This document shows positions 6,048-13,198 of a DNA stretch of 13,639 bases, piece by piece. Position numbers and translations under genes: made by a program. The stretch is from JBDREA01 sp043820265 (lineage in GTDB: Archaea; Altiarchaeota; Altiarchaeia; IMC4; JBDREA01). Numbering within the stretch: position 1 is the stretch's first letter; each line of letters begins with the position of its first letter. The notes under the pieces are model-generated. The model was not told where the DNA came from and ran no database searches. It was given only the letters and a program-made list of their open reading frames with translations. Location of the stretch: assembly GCA_043820265.1 (NCBI GenBank), contig JBDREA010000156.1, forward strand, positions 1 to 13,639, read 5' to 3'.

Positions 6048-7958
6048 ATGGGAAAAACACTTGCTGAAAAGATCCTCCAAGACCACATGGTCGAAGGAAC
6101 ATTCGAAGAAGGTAAAGAGATAAGCATAAGAATCGACCAAACCCTCACACAAGATGCCACCGGGACCATGGCCTACCTACAATACGAATCACTCGAAGTA
6201 AAACAGGTGAAAACAGAGTTGTCCATAAGCTACATCGACCACAACACCCTTCAGACAGATTTCAAAAACTCAGACGACCACCTCTACATTCAAAGCATCG
6301 CGCAGAAATACGGACTAATACTCTCAAAAGCCGGAAACGGCATCTGTCACCAGGTTCATCTTGAAAGATTCGCAAAACCGGGAAAAACCTTAATAGGCTC
6401 AGACAGCCACACACCGACTGCAGGAGGAATCGGATCCATTGCCATGGGTGCGGGGGGGCTAAACGTGGCCCTAGCGATGGCCGGGCTTCCGTTCTCAATA
6501 AAGACCCCAAAGATAGTGGGCATAAAGCTGACAGGGAAATTATCGAATGGAGTTGCCGCAAAAGACGTCATCTTGGAAGTCCTAAGAAGAATCGGAGTCA
6601 AGGGAGGAGTCGGAAAGATCCTTGAATATCATGGTGAAGGAGTAAAAACTTTGACTGTGCCTGAGAGGGCCACAATAACGAATATGGGTGCGGAAACCGG
6701 GGCCACCACTTCGATTTTTCCCTCAGATGAGATTACAAAAAAATTCATTAAAAGTCAGGGACGGCAAAAAGATTGGGTTGATCTTAAAGCCGACAATGAT
6801 GCAGTATACGAAGAAGTAATCGAGATAGACCTGGCAAGCCTTGAACCCCTAATCGCAACGCCCCACAGCCCGGGGAATGTCGTGGCAGTATCTGAGCTTG
6901 AAGGGATGAAGATCGATCAGGTGTGCATTGGAAGCTGCACAAACAGTAGCTACAAAGATTTAATGACCGCGGCTTCAATGCTTAAAGGGAAAAAAGTCGA
7001 CCCCAATGTTTCATTAACAATCTCACCTGGCAGCAGAACTGTGCTACTTGAACTATCAAAAAACGGCAGATTGGCAGACCTTGTTGCAGCCGGCGCCAGA
7101 ATACTTGAATGCACCTGTGGACCATGCATCGGGCAAGGAAACGCCCCGCCGAGCAAGGGAGTATCTATTAGGACCTTCAACAGGAATTTTGAGGGGAGAA
7201 GCGGGACCAAAGATGCCCTGCTTTATCTGACAAGCGTTGAGACTGCTGTTGCCAGCGCCTTAGAGGGAAAACTCAATGACCCCCGAAAATTCGGAAAAAT
7301 CGAAAAGATAGGGGAATTGGATTCTTGCCCCATCGACGACAGCCTGATAGTTTTTCCGCCAAAAGACGGTTCCAAAGTAAAGATAATCAGAGGGCCGAAT
7401 ATAGCGCCTTTGCCAGAAAAGGAAGCTTTACCCTCCAAACTTGAAGGTGAGGTTCTCATAAAAGTGGCAGACGACATCACAACTGACCATATAATGCCCG
7501 CGGGAAAATACCTGCCCCTTAGAAGCAACGTGCCAGAATACGCCAAGCACGTATTTGAACAGATCGATTCGGGTTTCCACGAAAAAGCAAAAGAGAAGAA
7601 CGGGGGATTCATCGTGGGGGGAGAGAACTACGGCCAAGGCTCTTCAAGGGAGCATGCCGCGCTTTGTCCGATGTATCTCGGGGTGACGGCGGTGCTAGTG
7701 AAGAGCTTTGCACGCATACACCTCGCAAACCTCATCAACTTCGGGATAATTCCACTCACATTCAAGGATGGGAAGGACTACGACAGGATCGAAGAAGGAG
7801 ACAAACTTGAGATAGATTCATTTAACCTCGACGAAGACGTGGTCGTAAAAAACAAAACAAAAGGGAAAGACATCCCAGTCACCCACACACTCAGCCAGCA
7901 CGACTTGCTCATCCTTAAAGCTGGAGGAATGCTCAACTACGAAAAGCAAAACATTTAA
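6048..7958 (+). CDS. acn: Aconitate hydratase (aconitase), Aquifex-type
   Basis: Interconverts citrate and isocitrate through cis-aconitate with a [4Fe-4S] cluster. The 636-residue length and the sequence from MGKTLAEKIL onward, including QTLTQDATGTMAYLQYE, LERF..PGKTLIGSDSHT and VKGGVGKILEY, match the short single-chain aconitase family described from Aquifex. It is shorter than AcnA or AcnB (about 850-900). The three cluster ligands are present: C297 in GSCTN, and C357 and C360 in CGPCIGQG. The C-terminal swivel domain carries GQGSSREHAA (529-538) with the substrate-binding Ser-Ser-Arg. The enzyme looks complete. ATG 6048 fits the family start; an ATG at 6041 is out of frame. First gene of the cluster, 36 bases before icd, so citrate made or used by ATP-citrate lyase is linked to isocitrate. 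Confidence 0.95.
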   Translation: MGKTLAEKILQDHMVEGTFEEGKEISIRIDQTLTQDATGTMAYLQYESLEVKQVKTELSISYIDHNTLQTDFKNSDDHLYIQSIAQKYGLILSKAGNGICHQVHLERFAKPGKTLIGSDSHTPTAGGIGSIAMGAGGLNVALAMAGLPFSIKTPKIVGIKLTGKLSNGVAAKDVILEVLRRIGVKGGVGKILEYHGEGVKTLTVPERATITNMGAETGATTSIFPSDEITKKFIKSQGRQKDWVDLKADNDAVYEEVIEIDLASLEPLIATPHSPGNVVAVSELEGMKIDQVCIGSCTNSSYKDLMTAASMLKGKKVDPNVSLTISPGSRTVLLELSKNGRLADLVAAGARILECTCGPCIGQGNAPPSKGVSIRTFNRNFEGRSGTKDALLYLTSVETAVASALEGKLNDPRKFGKIEKIGELDSCPIDDSLIVFPPKDGSKVKIIRGPNIAPLPEKEALPSKLEGEVLIKVADDITTDHIMPAGKYLPLRSNVPEYAKHVFEQIDSGFHEKAKEKNGGFIVGGENYGQGSSREHAALCPMYLGVTAVLVKSFARIHLANLINFGIIPLTFKDGKDYDRIEEGDKLEIDSFNLDEDVVVKNKTKGKDIPVTHTLSQHDLLILKAGGMLNYEKQNI

Positions 7959-7982
7959 TTTATAAATTAAATTTAAAAAAAT

Positions 7983-7987
7983 GGTGG
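7983..7987 (+). promoter_or_regulatory. Shine-Dalgarno site of icd, with an AT-rich element upstream
   Basis: GGTGG is 7 bases before ATG 7995 and fixes the start. Just upstream, TTATAAATT (7960-7968) resembles a TATA box. A transcript started from it would begin near 7990 and exclude the Shine-Dalgarno site, so the site more likely serves a message read through from acn. Confidence 0.5.
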
Positions 7988-7994
7988 AATAGAA

Positions 7995-9194
7995 ATGAAC
8001 GAGGAAAAGATCAAAGCCGCAAAAGAACACTTCGGAAAAATAATGGAAGAACAACTCGAAAGAGTTGAGAGGATGAAGGCCGACGAAGAATGGATAGACT
8101 ACAAATCACTCAAACCATTGATAATCGGGATAATCGGCGGAGACGGCATCGGACCCTACATCACAAAGAGCGCCCACGACATCCTAGAATTCCTGCTCGC
8201 AGAAGAGATTAAATCAAAGAAAGTCGAGATAAGAGTCATAGAAGGATTGACCATCGAAAACAGAGCAAAAGTAAACAAAGCAATACCCGACGACGTCCTA
8301 GAAGAAATAAAAAAATGCCCCGTCCTACTCAAAGGCCCCACCACCACACCCAAGAAGGGAGACCCTTGGCCGAACATCGAGTCAGCTAATGTCTCGATGC
8401 GCAGAGCACTCGACCTCTTCGCCAACGTCCGCCCCGTAAAAGTCCCAGAAGAGGGAATCGACTGGATATTTTTCAGAGAAAACACGGAGGGGGCCTACGT
8501 CCTCGGAAGCAAGGGTATAAACGTCACAGAAGATCTGGCAGTCGACTTCAAGGTTATCACAACCCAGGGTGCTGAAAGGATAATCAAGCTCGCATTCGAG
8601 CACGCCGCAAAAAACAAGATAAACAGGGTATCGGTTGTCACAAAAGCCAATGTCGTTAAGACGACGGACGGTAAATTCCTATCCACTGCTGAAAGGATAG
8701 CGAAAGACTACCCACAGGTCGAATGGGACGACTGGTTCATCGACATCATGGCAGCAAAGCTTGTGGACCCAAAAAGAAGAAAACAGTTTAAAGTAGTCGT
8801 TCTACCAAACCTATACGGGGACATAATAACAGACGAAGCAGCGGAAATCCAGGGAGGAGTAGGAACGGCAGGTTCAGCGAACATCGGAAAAAGGTATGCG
8901 ATGTTTGAAGCAATCCACGGATCGGCTCCAAGGATGGTTGATGAAGGCCGCGCCCAATACGCAGATTCATCAAGCATGTTGAGGGCTACAGTCATGCTCT
9001 TAGCCCATATAGGAGAGCTTGAAAAATCCAAGAAGCTTGAGATGGCACTTGACATATGCAACATATTTGAACGCAAAAAGAGGATGACAGGAAGAGACGA
9101 CGGGGCGACCGGAGACGAGATGGTTGCATACATCAATGAGACAATATCCGATCCAAAGCTGAAAAACAAGTGGGAAAGCTTTCAGAAGAAATAA
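7995..9194 (+). CDS. icd: Isocitrate dehydrogenase, isocitrate/isopropylmalate dehydrogenase superfamily
   Basis: Oxidative decarboxylation of isocitrate to 2-oxoglutarate, or the reverse carboxylation. 399 residues. Landmarks: GDGIGP (49-54); the substrate loop S130-A-N132-V-S-M-R136 and R146 in NVRP, which match Ser113, Asn115, Arg119 and Arg129 of E. coli Icd rather than an isopropylmalate dehydrogenase loop; RENTEGAY (161-168); K217 in TKAN; metal-binding Asp at D250, D276 and D280; and HGSAP (308-312). At the cofactor positions where E. coli Icd has Lys-Tyr (NADP) and NAD enzymes usually have Asp-Ile, this protein has R313-M314, so cofactor choice is uncertain. A charged N-terminal extension of about 38 residues precedes the Rossmann-like core. 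Its place between aconitase and ATP-citrate lyase supports isocitrate as substrate over isopropylmalate or homoisocitrate. Confidence 0.88.
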   Translation: MNEEKIKAAKEHFGKIMEEQLERVERMKADEEWIDYKSLKPLIIGIIGGDGIGPYITKSAHDILEFLLAEEIKSKKVEIRVIEGLTIENRAKVNKAIPDDVLEEIKKCPVLLKGPTTTPKKGDPWPNIESANVSMRRALDLFANVRPVKVPEEGIDWIFFRENTEGAYVLGSKGINVTEDLAVDFKVITTQGAERIIKLAFEHAAKNKINRVSVVTKANVVKTTDGKFLSTAERIAKDYPQVEWDDWFIDIMAAKLVDPKRRKQFKVVVLPNLYGDIITDEAAEIQGGVGTAGSANIGKRYAMFEAIHGSAPRMVDEGRAQYADSSSMLRATVMLLAHIGELEKSKKLEMALDICNIFERKKRMTGRDDGATGDEMVAYINETISDPKLKNKWESFQKK

Positions 9195-9196
9195 AA

Positions 9197-10507
9197 ATGG
9201 CTCAAAGAGCGATCCGGGAATACGACGGGAAGCGGATGATATCGCGATTAATAGCGGGTTTTTCAGAGGGAGAATATACGCTTGCCACAAAGTTTGTTCA
9301 GATTACCCCCAAAACAAAATTAGCTAACCTTACGAAACAATATCCTTGGCTGAAGAACACAAGTTTAGCGGTAAAACCGGATCAACTTATCAAACGCAGG
9401 GGTAAAAGCAACCTAATATTATTGGATACGTCCTGGCCTAAGGCGGAAAAGTGGATCCGTTCAAAGAGGGGAAAAACAATATCTGTAGAGGGGGTGAAGG
9501 ATACGCTTGAATATTTTATCGTGGAACCATTCCGACCGCACGAAAAAGAGGACGAATATTATCTGGCAATAAAATCTGGAAGGGAGGAGGATGAGATATT
9601 GTTCTACCATCAAGGAGGCATTGAAGTCGGAGACGTAGAATCGAAAGCTGAGAGAGTTTCTATCCCTGTTATCCACAGCTTCGATCGGATTCGGAGGATC
9701 AACCTCGAACCACTATTTAAGAATCTTCCTGAAGGAAAGAAGGGTTTTATCAGTCAACATAAAAGGGAAAAACTCTTAAGTGGATTCATAAGAGCTGTAT
9801 ACACGATGTATGCAAATGCGGGTTTCTCGTTTCTTGAGATAAATCCCCTCATAATCTCTGGGGTAAAGATAATCCCCCTAGATATTGCGGCCAAACTCGA
9901 CGATACCGCTGCTTTTGAGAATGCCACAAATTGGGAAAATATAGAATTCCCACCTCCCTGGGGATACAAGGTATCAAAAGAAGAGGAATACATCAAAGAA
10001 CTCGACGAAAAAACGGGAGCCTCCCTGAAACTCACCCTCCTAAATCCAGAAGGACGCGTCTGGACCATGGTAGCCGGAGGCGGTGCTTCCGTCATCTACG
10101 CTGACACCGTAGTTGATCTCAAATACGAAAAGGAACTAGCCAACTACGGAGAATACAGCGGAAACCCCTCAGAAGAGATGACATACGAATACGCAAAAAC
10201 GTTGCTTGACTTGATGACACGAAAAAAGCACCCAAAGGGAAAGTACCTGATAATCGGAGGGGGAATCGCAAACTTCACAGATGTTACAAAGACGTTCAAG
10301 GGGATCATAAAAGCCCTCACAGAATACAAGGAAAAACTGAAAAAAAACAGGATAAGGATTTATGTCAGAAGGGGGGGCCCAAATTACAAAGAAGGATTAA
10401 AGGAGATGAAAGAATTAGGAGAAAACATAGGAGTCCCAATAGAGGTTTACGGGCCAGAGACGCACATGACTCGCATAGTCTCTCTTGCATTAGGAGGTAG
10501 AAAATGA
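9197..10507 (+). CDS. aclB: ATP-citrate lyase small subunit (ATP-grasp plus citrate-binding part; plant ACLA equivalent)
   Basis: The small chain of two-subunit ATP-citrate lyase, equal to the N-terminal part of the animal enzyme. Symbol follows bacterial use; plants call this chain ACLA. It helps form citryl phosphate from citrate and ATP. ATG 9197 gives 436 residues and the family start AIREYDGKR; a GTG-initiated frame from 9170 would overlap icd and add nine non-conserved residues. An ATP-grasp region spans ~1-245, with VKPDQLIKRRGKSNL, IVEPFRPH, FSFLEINPL (metal-binding Glu/Asn) and LDDTAAF. A CoA-ligase-like domain follows: WTMVAGGGASVIYADTV, NYGEYSGNP, GGGIANFTDV (354-363, citrate binding), IYVRRGGPNYKEGL and EVYGPE. 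The C-terminal half closely resembles plant ACLA; the ATP-grasp half has diverged more. It starts 2 bases after icd without a clear Shine-Dalgarno site, suggesting coupled translation, and overlaps the next gene by ATGA. Confidence 0.95.
   Translation: MAQRAIREYDGKRMISRLIAGFSEGEYTLATKFVQITPKTKLANLTKQYPWLKNTSLAVKPDQLIKRRGKSNLILLDTSWPKAEKWIRSKRGKTISVEGVKDTLEYFIVEPFRPHEKEDEYYLAIKSGREEDEILFYHQGGIEVGDVESKAERVSIPVIHSFDRIRRINLEPLFKNLPEGKKGFISQHKREKLLSGFIRAVYTMYANAGFSFLEINPLIISGVKIIPLDIAAKLDDTAAFENATNWENIEFPPPWGYKVSKEEEYIKELDEKTGASLKLTLLNPEGRVWTMVAGGGASVIYADTVVDLKYEKELANYGEYSGNPSEEMTYEYAKTLLDLMTRKKHPKGKYLIIGGGIANFTDVTKTFKGIIKALTEYKEKLKKNRIRIYVRRGGPNYKEGLKEMKELGENIGVPIEVYGPETHMTRIVSLALGGRK
10493..10498 (+). 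promoter_or_regulatory. Shine-Dalgarno site of the ATP-citrate lyase large subunit
   Basis: GGAGGT, 5 bases before ATG 10504, lies inside the last codons of the small subunit. Together with the ATGA stop/start overlap it should keep the two subunits in balance. Confidence 0.75.
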
Positions 10508-12423
10508 AAAAGGAGGATCTACCATCATACGAGCTCTTTGACAAGGACACACAAGCGATAATGTTCGGTAGAAGAGTGAACGCTGTTCAGCGCATGGTAG
10601 ACTTCGACTACATCTGCGGCCGGAAAAAACCCTCTATAGCCTGCATCGTAGACCCCGGGAAAGCATCAACACACAAGGTATTCTGGGGGGACGAAGAGAT
10701 CCTCATCCCAATAAGACCGAACTGCAGCATAGCATATAAAAAACACCCTGAAGCAACAGTTATGATTAACTTTGCAAGTTTCAGATCCTCCTATAACGCA
10801 ACGATGGAGGCACTAAACGCTTCTTCCATAAAAACCGTTGTCGTAATAGCTGAAGGAATCCCTGAGCGAAGGGCTAGAGAGATAGCAGCAACGGCAAAAG
10901 CAAAGAAAAAAGTCGTGATAGGACCAGCCACCGTCGGAGGAGTAAAAGCGGGATGCTTTAGAATCGGCAACTCCGCCGGAACCATCGAAAACATTATCGA
11001 ATGCAAGCTCTACCGGCCCGGAAGTGTAGGTTTCGTTTCAAAAAGCGGCGGGATGAGCAACGAGATGTTCAACATCATCGCAAGAAACACAGACGGAATC
11101 TATGAAGGCATAGCAATTGGTGGAGATGCCTATCCAGGATCAACACTTTTAGATCACCTTCTTCGCTATGAAAAAAACCCAAAGATCAAGATGTTGGTGT
11201 GTCTGGGAGAAGTGGGTGGAACCGAAGAATACGATATAGTTAGAGCTGTTAAATCTGGCCAAATAAAAAAGCCCTTTGTCATGTGGTCCACTGGAACCTG
11301 CTCAAAGGTTTTCCCAAGATCAGTACAGTTCGGACATGCAGGAGCAAAGGCGGACAGGTTTGAGGAAACCGCCGACGCAAAAAACCAGGCATTAAAAAAA
11401 GCTGGAGTTATCGTACCCCAAAGCTTTGACGACTTCGACGAAAAGATAAGAGTCACCTTCAACAGGCTGAAAAAACAAGGGAAGATAAAACCAGCTTCTG
11501 AACCCGAAATCCCAGAGCTGCCAATGGATTATACGACCGCGGTCAAAGAAGAGATCGTTCGAAAACCCACAAACCTTGTATGCACAATAAGCGATGACAC
11601 CGGAGAAGAGCCCACCTACGCTGGCGTAGCCATGAGCAAGCTCTTTGAAAGGGGATACACCTTAGGCGACATCATCGGATTACTATGGTTCAAAAAGAAG
11701 CTTCCAAAGTTCGCAACAGAGTTCATTGAGATGGTGTTGATGATTGTCGCAGACCACGGGCCATGCGTATCAGGAGCCCACAACGCGATAGTTGCCTCAT
11801 GCGCTGGAAAAGACCTTGTATCAAGCCTTGCAAGCGGGATCCTCACCATTGGACCACGATTCGGGGGAGCGATAGATGGGGCTGCAATGCACTTTAAAAG
11901 GGCCCTTGACGAAGGAATGACCCCTGTAGAATTCGTAGCAGATATGAAATCAAAAATCATAAATATCCCAGGTATAGGCCATAGGATAAAAAGCATGCAG
12001 AACCCCGATCAGAGAGTTGAGTTACTCAAGACCTATGCGAAGAAGAATTTCCCATATACCGGCACACTCGATTATGCCCTGAAAGTGGAGAAGCTCACGA
12101 CCGCAAAGAAGAACAATCTGATTCTGAATGTCGACGGATGCGTAGGCATACTATTTGTTGATTTAATGTACAGTTGCGGATTCAATGAGGAAGAAGTACA
12201 GGAAGTCGTAGACCTGGGGTATCTCAACGGACTGTTTGTTTTGGGGAGAAGCATAGGCATAATCGGCCATATAATGGACCAGAAACGCTTGAAGAGCAGG
12301 CTGTACAGGCATCCCCAAGACGATATCGCTTATATGGTGCCAGACGATGTGGGTTGCCGCCCAGTAAAGCCGATATCCAAAAAACGTGCGAAAGAACTAA
12401 TGAAAAAGCGGAAAAAGAGATAG
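10504..12423 (+). CDS. aclA: ATP-citrate lyase large subunit (citryl-CoA forming and cleaving part; plant ACLB equivalent)
   Basis: The large chain, equal to the C-terminal part of the animal enzyme (plant ACLB, Chlorobium AclA). It carries the phosphohistidine step and the citrate-synthase-like domain that cleaves citryl-CoA to acetyl-CoA and oxaloacetate. 639 residues; plant and Chlorobium chains are about 608. Residues ~20-330 form the succinyl-CoA-synthetase-like part: CoA-binding segment, VGFVSKSGGMSNEM (175-188), AIGGDAYPGSTLLDH, and GHAGA with the phosphorylated H278. Residues ~340-610 form the citrate-synthase-like lyase: DHGPCVSGAHN (417-427, H418 equivalent to human H900), LTIGPRFGGA, GIGHRIKSMQNPD (490-502), NLILNVDG, LNGLFVLGRSIGIIGH and LKSRLYRHPQDD. 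All catalytic segments are intact. The last ~18 residues form a Lys/Arg-rich tail (KKRAKELMKKRKKR) not typical of the family. Last gene of the cluster. Confidence 0.96.
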   Translation: MKKEDLPSYELFDKDTQAIMFGRRVNAVQRMVDFDYICGRKKPSIACIVDPGKASTHKVFWGDEEILIPIRPNCSIAYKKHPEATVMINFASFRSSYNATMEALNASSIKTVVVIAEGIPERRAREIAATAKAKKKVVIGPATVGGVKAGCFRIGNSAGTIENIIECKLYRPGSVGFVSKSGGMSNEMFNIIARNTDGIYEGIAIGGDAYPGSTLLDHLLRYEKNPKIKMLVCLGEVGGTEEYDIVRAVKSGQIKKPFVMWSTGTCSKVFPRSVQFGHAGAKADRFEETADAKNQALKKAGVIVPQSFDDFDEKIRVTFNRLKKQGKIKPASEPEIPELPMDYTTAVKEEIVRKPTNLVCTISDDTGEEPTYAGVAMSKLFERGYTLGDIIGLLWFKKKLPKFATEFIEMVLMIVADHGPCVSGAHNAIVASCAGKDLVSSLASGILTIGPRFGGAIDGAAMHFKRALDEGMTPVEFVADMKSKIINIPGIGHRIKSMQNPDQRVELLKTYAKKNFPYTGTLDYALKVEKLTTAKKNNLILNVDGCVGILFVDLMYSCGFNEEEVQEVVDLGYLNGLFVLGRSIGIIGHIMDQKRLKSRLYRHPQDDIAYMVPDDVGCRPVKPISKKRAKELMKKRKKR

Positions 12424-12464
12424 TCAAAAGGCTGTTGGTCCCGCAGCCATCATGTGGAGCGCGC

Positions 12465-12665
12465 CTATTTTTCAAATGTGTAGATAGCTTCTCCATCGAT
12501 GACGAAGTACCTTTTTGCGCCTTTTTCCTTGATGACTGGCTTTTTTATGGTAATAGAAATCTCTTTAAGCTTATCGAGAGAATCCACGCGCATCTTCATT
12601 AGGTTTACGCCACCAAGAAAACTGTTCCACTGGGCCTCAAATATCTTTGGTTTATCTTTTGTCAT
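12465..12665 (-). CDS. Small unknown protein, 66 residues
   Basis: No family recognised. The protein is lysine-rich and soluble, with probable beta strands (ISITIKKPVIK, KRYFVIDGEAIYTFEK) and no cysteines or membrane segment. ATG at 12665-12663 has GGTGA one base upstream, too close for a normal Shine-Dalgarno site. A TATA-like CTTTTTAAAG on the minus strand (12710-12701) could drive it. It converges on the ATP-citrate lyase large subunit gene, with stops 41 bases apart, and diverges from the HIT gene. The open frame is the only one of reasonable length in this gap and has its own promoter-like element, so I favour a real gene. Confidence 0.55.
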   Translation of the reverse strand: MTKDKPKIFEAQWNSFLGGVNLMKMRVDSLDKLKEISITIKKPVIKEKGAKRYFVIDGEAIYTFEK

Positions 12666-12700
12666 GTCACCAAAACCTTAGAGATTATTTCTCAATACAT

Positions 12701-12710
12701 CTTTAAAAAG
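12701..12710 (-). promoter_or_regulatory. TATA-like element for the 66-residue gene
   Basis: CTTTTTAAAG on the minus strand, 36-45 bases before the ATG, predicting a short leader of roughly 10-15 bases. Confidence 0.35.
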
Positions 12711-12737
12711 ATAATTTGTTTTTTCCTAGCCTTAAGC

Positions 12738-12749
12738 TTTTTATTATAT
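12738..12749 (+). promoter_or_regulatory. TATA element of the HIT-family gene
   Basis: TTTTTATTATAT is 45-56 bases before ATG 12794, predicting an RNA start near 12771 and a leader of about 23 bases. That leader contains a GGAGAG Shine-Dalgarno-like site (12782-12787) 6 bases before the ATG. Confidence 0.5.
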
Positions 12750-12793
12750 GTCTTCTTTTCATTATACGAATGTTTTTCCCTGGAGAGAAAAAA

Positions 12794-13198
12794 ATGGATG
12801 ACTGCATTTTTTGTAAAATCATAAAAGGGGATATTCCAGGTAGGATAATAGCAGAAAACGACGAATACATGGCATTTTTAGACATCCAACCAGTAGCCCT
12901 CGGCCATTCGCTGGTTGTCCCTAAAAAACACTACAAGGATCTATTGGAATTCGAAAGGAAGAAGGGCGGCGGACTTTTTGCTTTTATCCAGGAGGTTTCA
13001 TCTAGAGTGATTAAGGCGACCGGATCAGAGGGATTTAACGTCTGGATGAATAACGGGAGATCTGCGGGACAACTCGTCAACCACCTCCACTTCCATATTA
13101 TCCCTAGGAAAGGAGGAGACTTCAGCTATAAAGTCGAAAAACTTAAGCTCACGGAAGAGGAGATGGAGGAGGTTCAACAAAAAATATTAAATTCCTAG
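12794..13198 (+). CDS. HIT-family nucleotide hydrolase/transferase (HinT-like)
   Basis: 134 residues from ATG 12794, chosen for its GGAGAG site and the classic HIT start MDDCIFCKIIKGDIP. In-frame ATGs at 12716 and 12770 would add a hydrophobic or Phe-rich leader and overlap the promoter. Catalytic triad HLHFHIIP at H97, H99 and H101. A probable zinc site uses C4 and C7 with H46 and one histidine of the triad region. NDEYMAFLDIQPVALGHSLVVPK and GFNVWMNNGRSAGQLVNHLHFH are family segments. HIT proteins of this branch hydrolyse nucleoside phosphoramidates or act on dinucleotide substrates; the physiological substrate here is unknown. It ends in the same CTAG palindrome that holds the stop of the convergent gene. 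Confidence 0.93.
   Translation: MDDCIFCKIIKGDIPGRIIAENDEYMAFLDIQPVALGHSLVVPKKHYKDLLEFERKKGGGLFAFIQEVSSRVIKATGSEGFNVWMNNGRSAGQLVNHLHFHIIPRKGGDFSYKVEKLKLTEEEMEEVQQKILNS

Noticed and set aside
7981..7992. Tiny open frame ATG GTG GAA TAG before icd
   Set aside because: Three codons overlapping the Shine-Dalgarno site; no sign it is translated.
9170..9196. GTG-initiated earlier start for the ATP-citrate lyase small subunit
   Set aside because: It overlaps icd, uses GTG and adds residues not seen in homologues. ATG 9197 directly precedes the conserved AIREYDGKR.
9197..10507. Tyr codon shift inside the small lyase subunit (by hand: TAT 6 of 9 in the ATP-grasp half, 1 of 13 after it), suggesting a mosaic gene
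   Set aside because: The neighbouring large subunit also mixes both codons (about 11 TAT to 8 TAC), and the numbers are small.
12716..12793. Hydrophobic N-terminal extension of the HIT protein (possible signal peptide)
   Set aside because: It spans the TATA element and the Shine-Dalgarno site for the conserved start at 12794. HIT proteins of this type are cytoplasmic.
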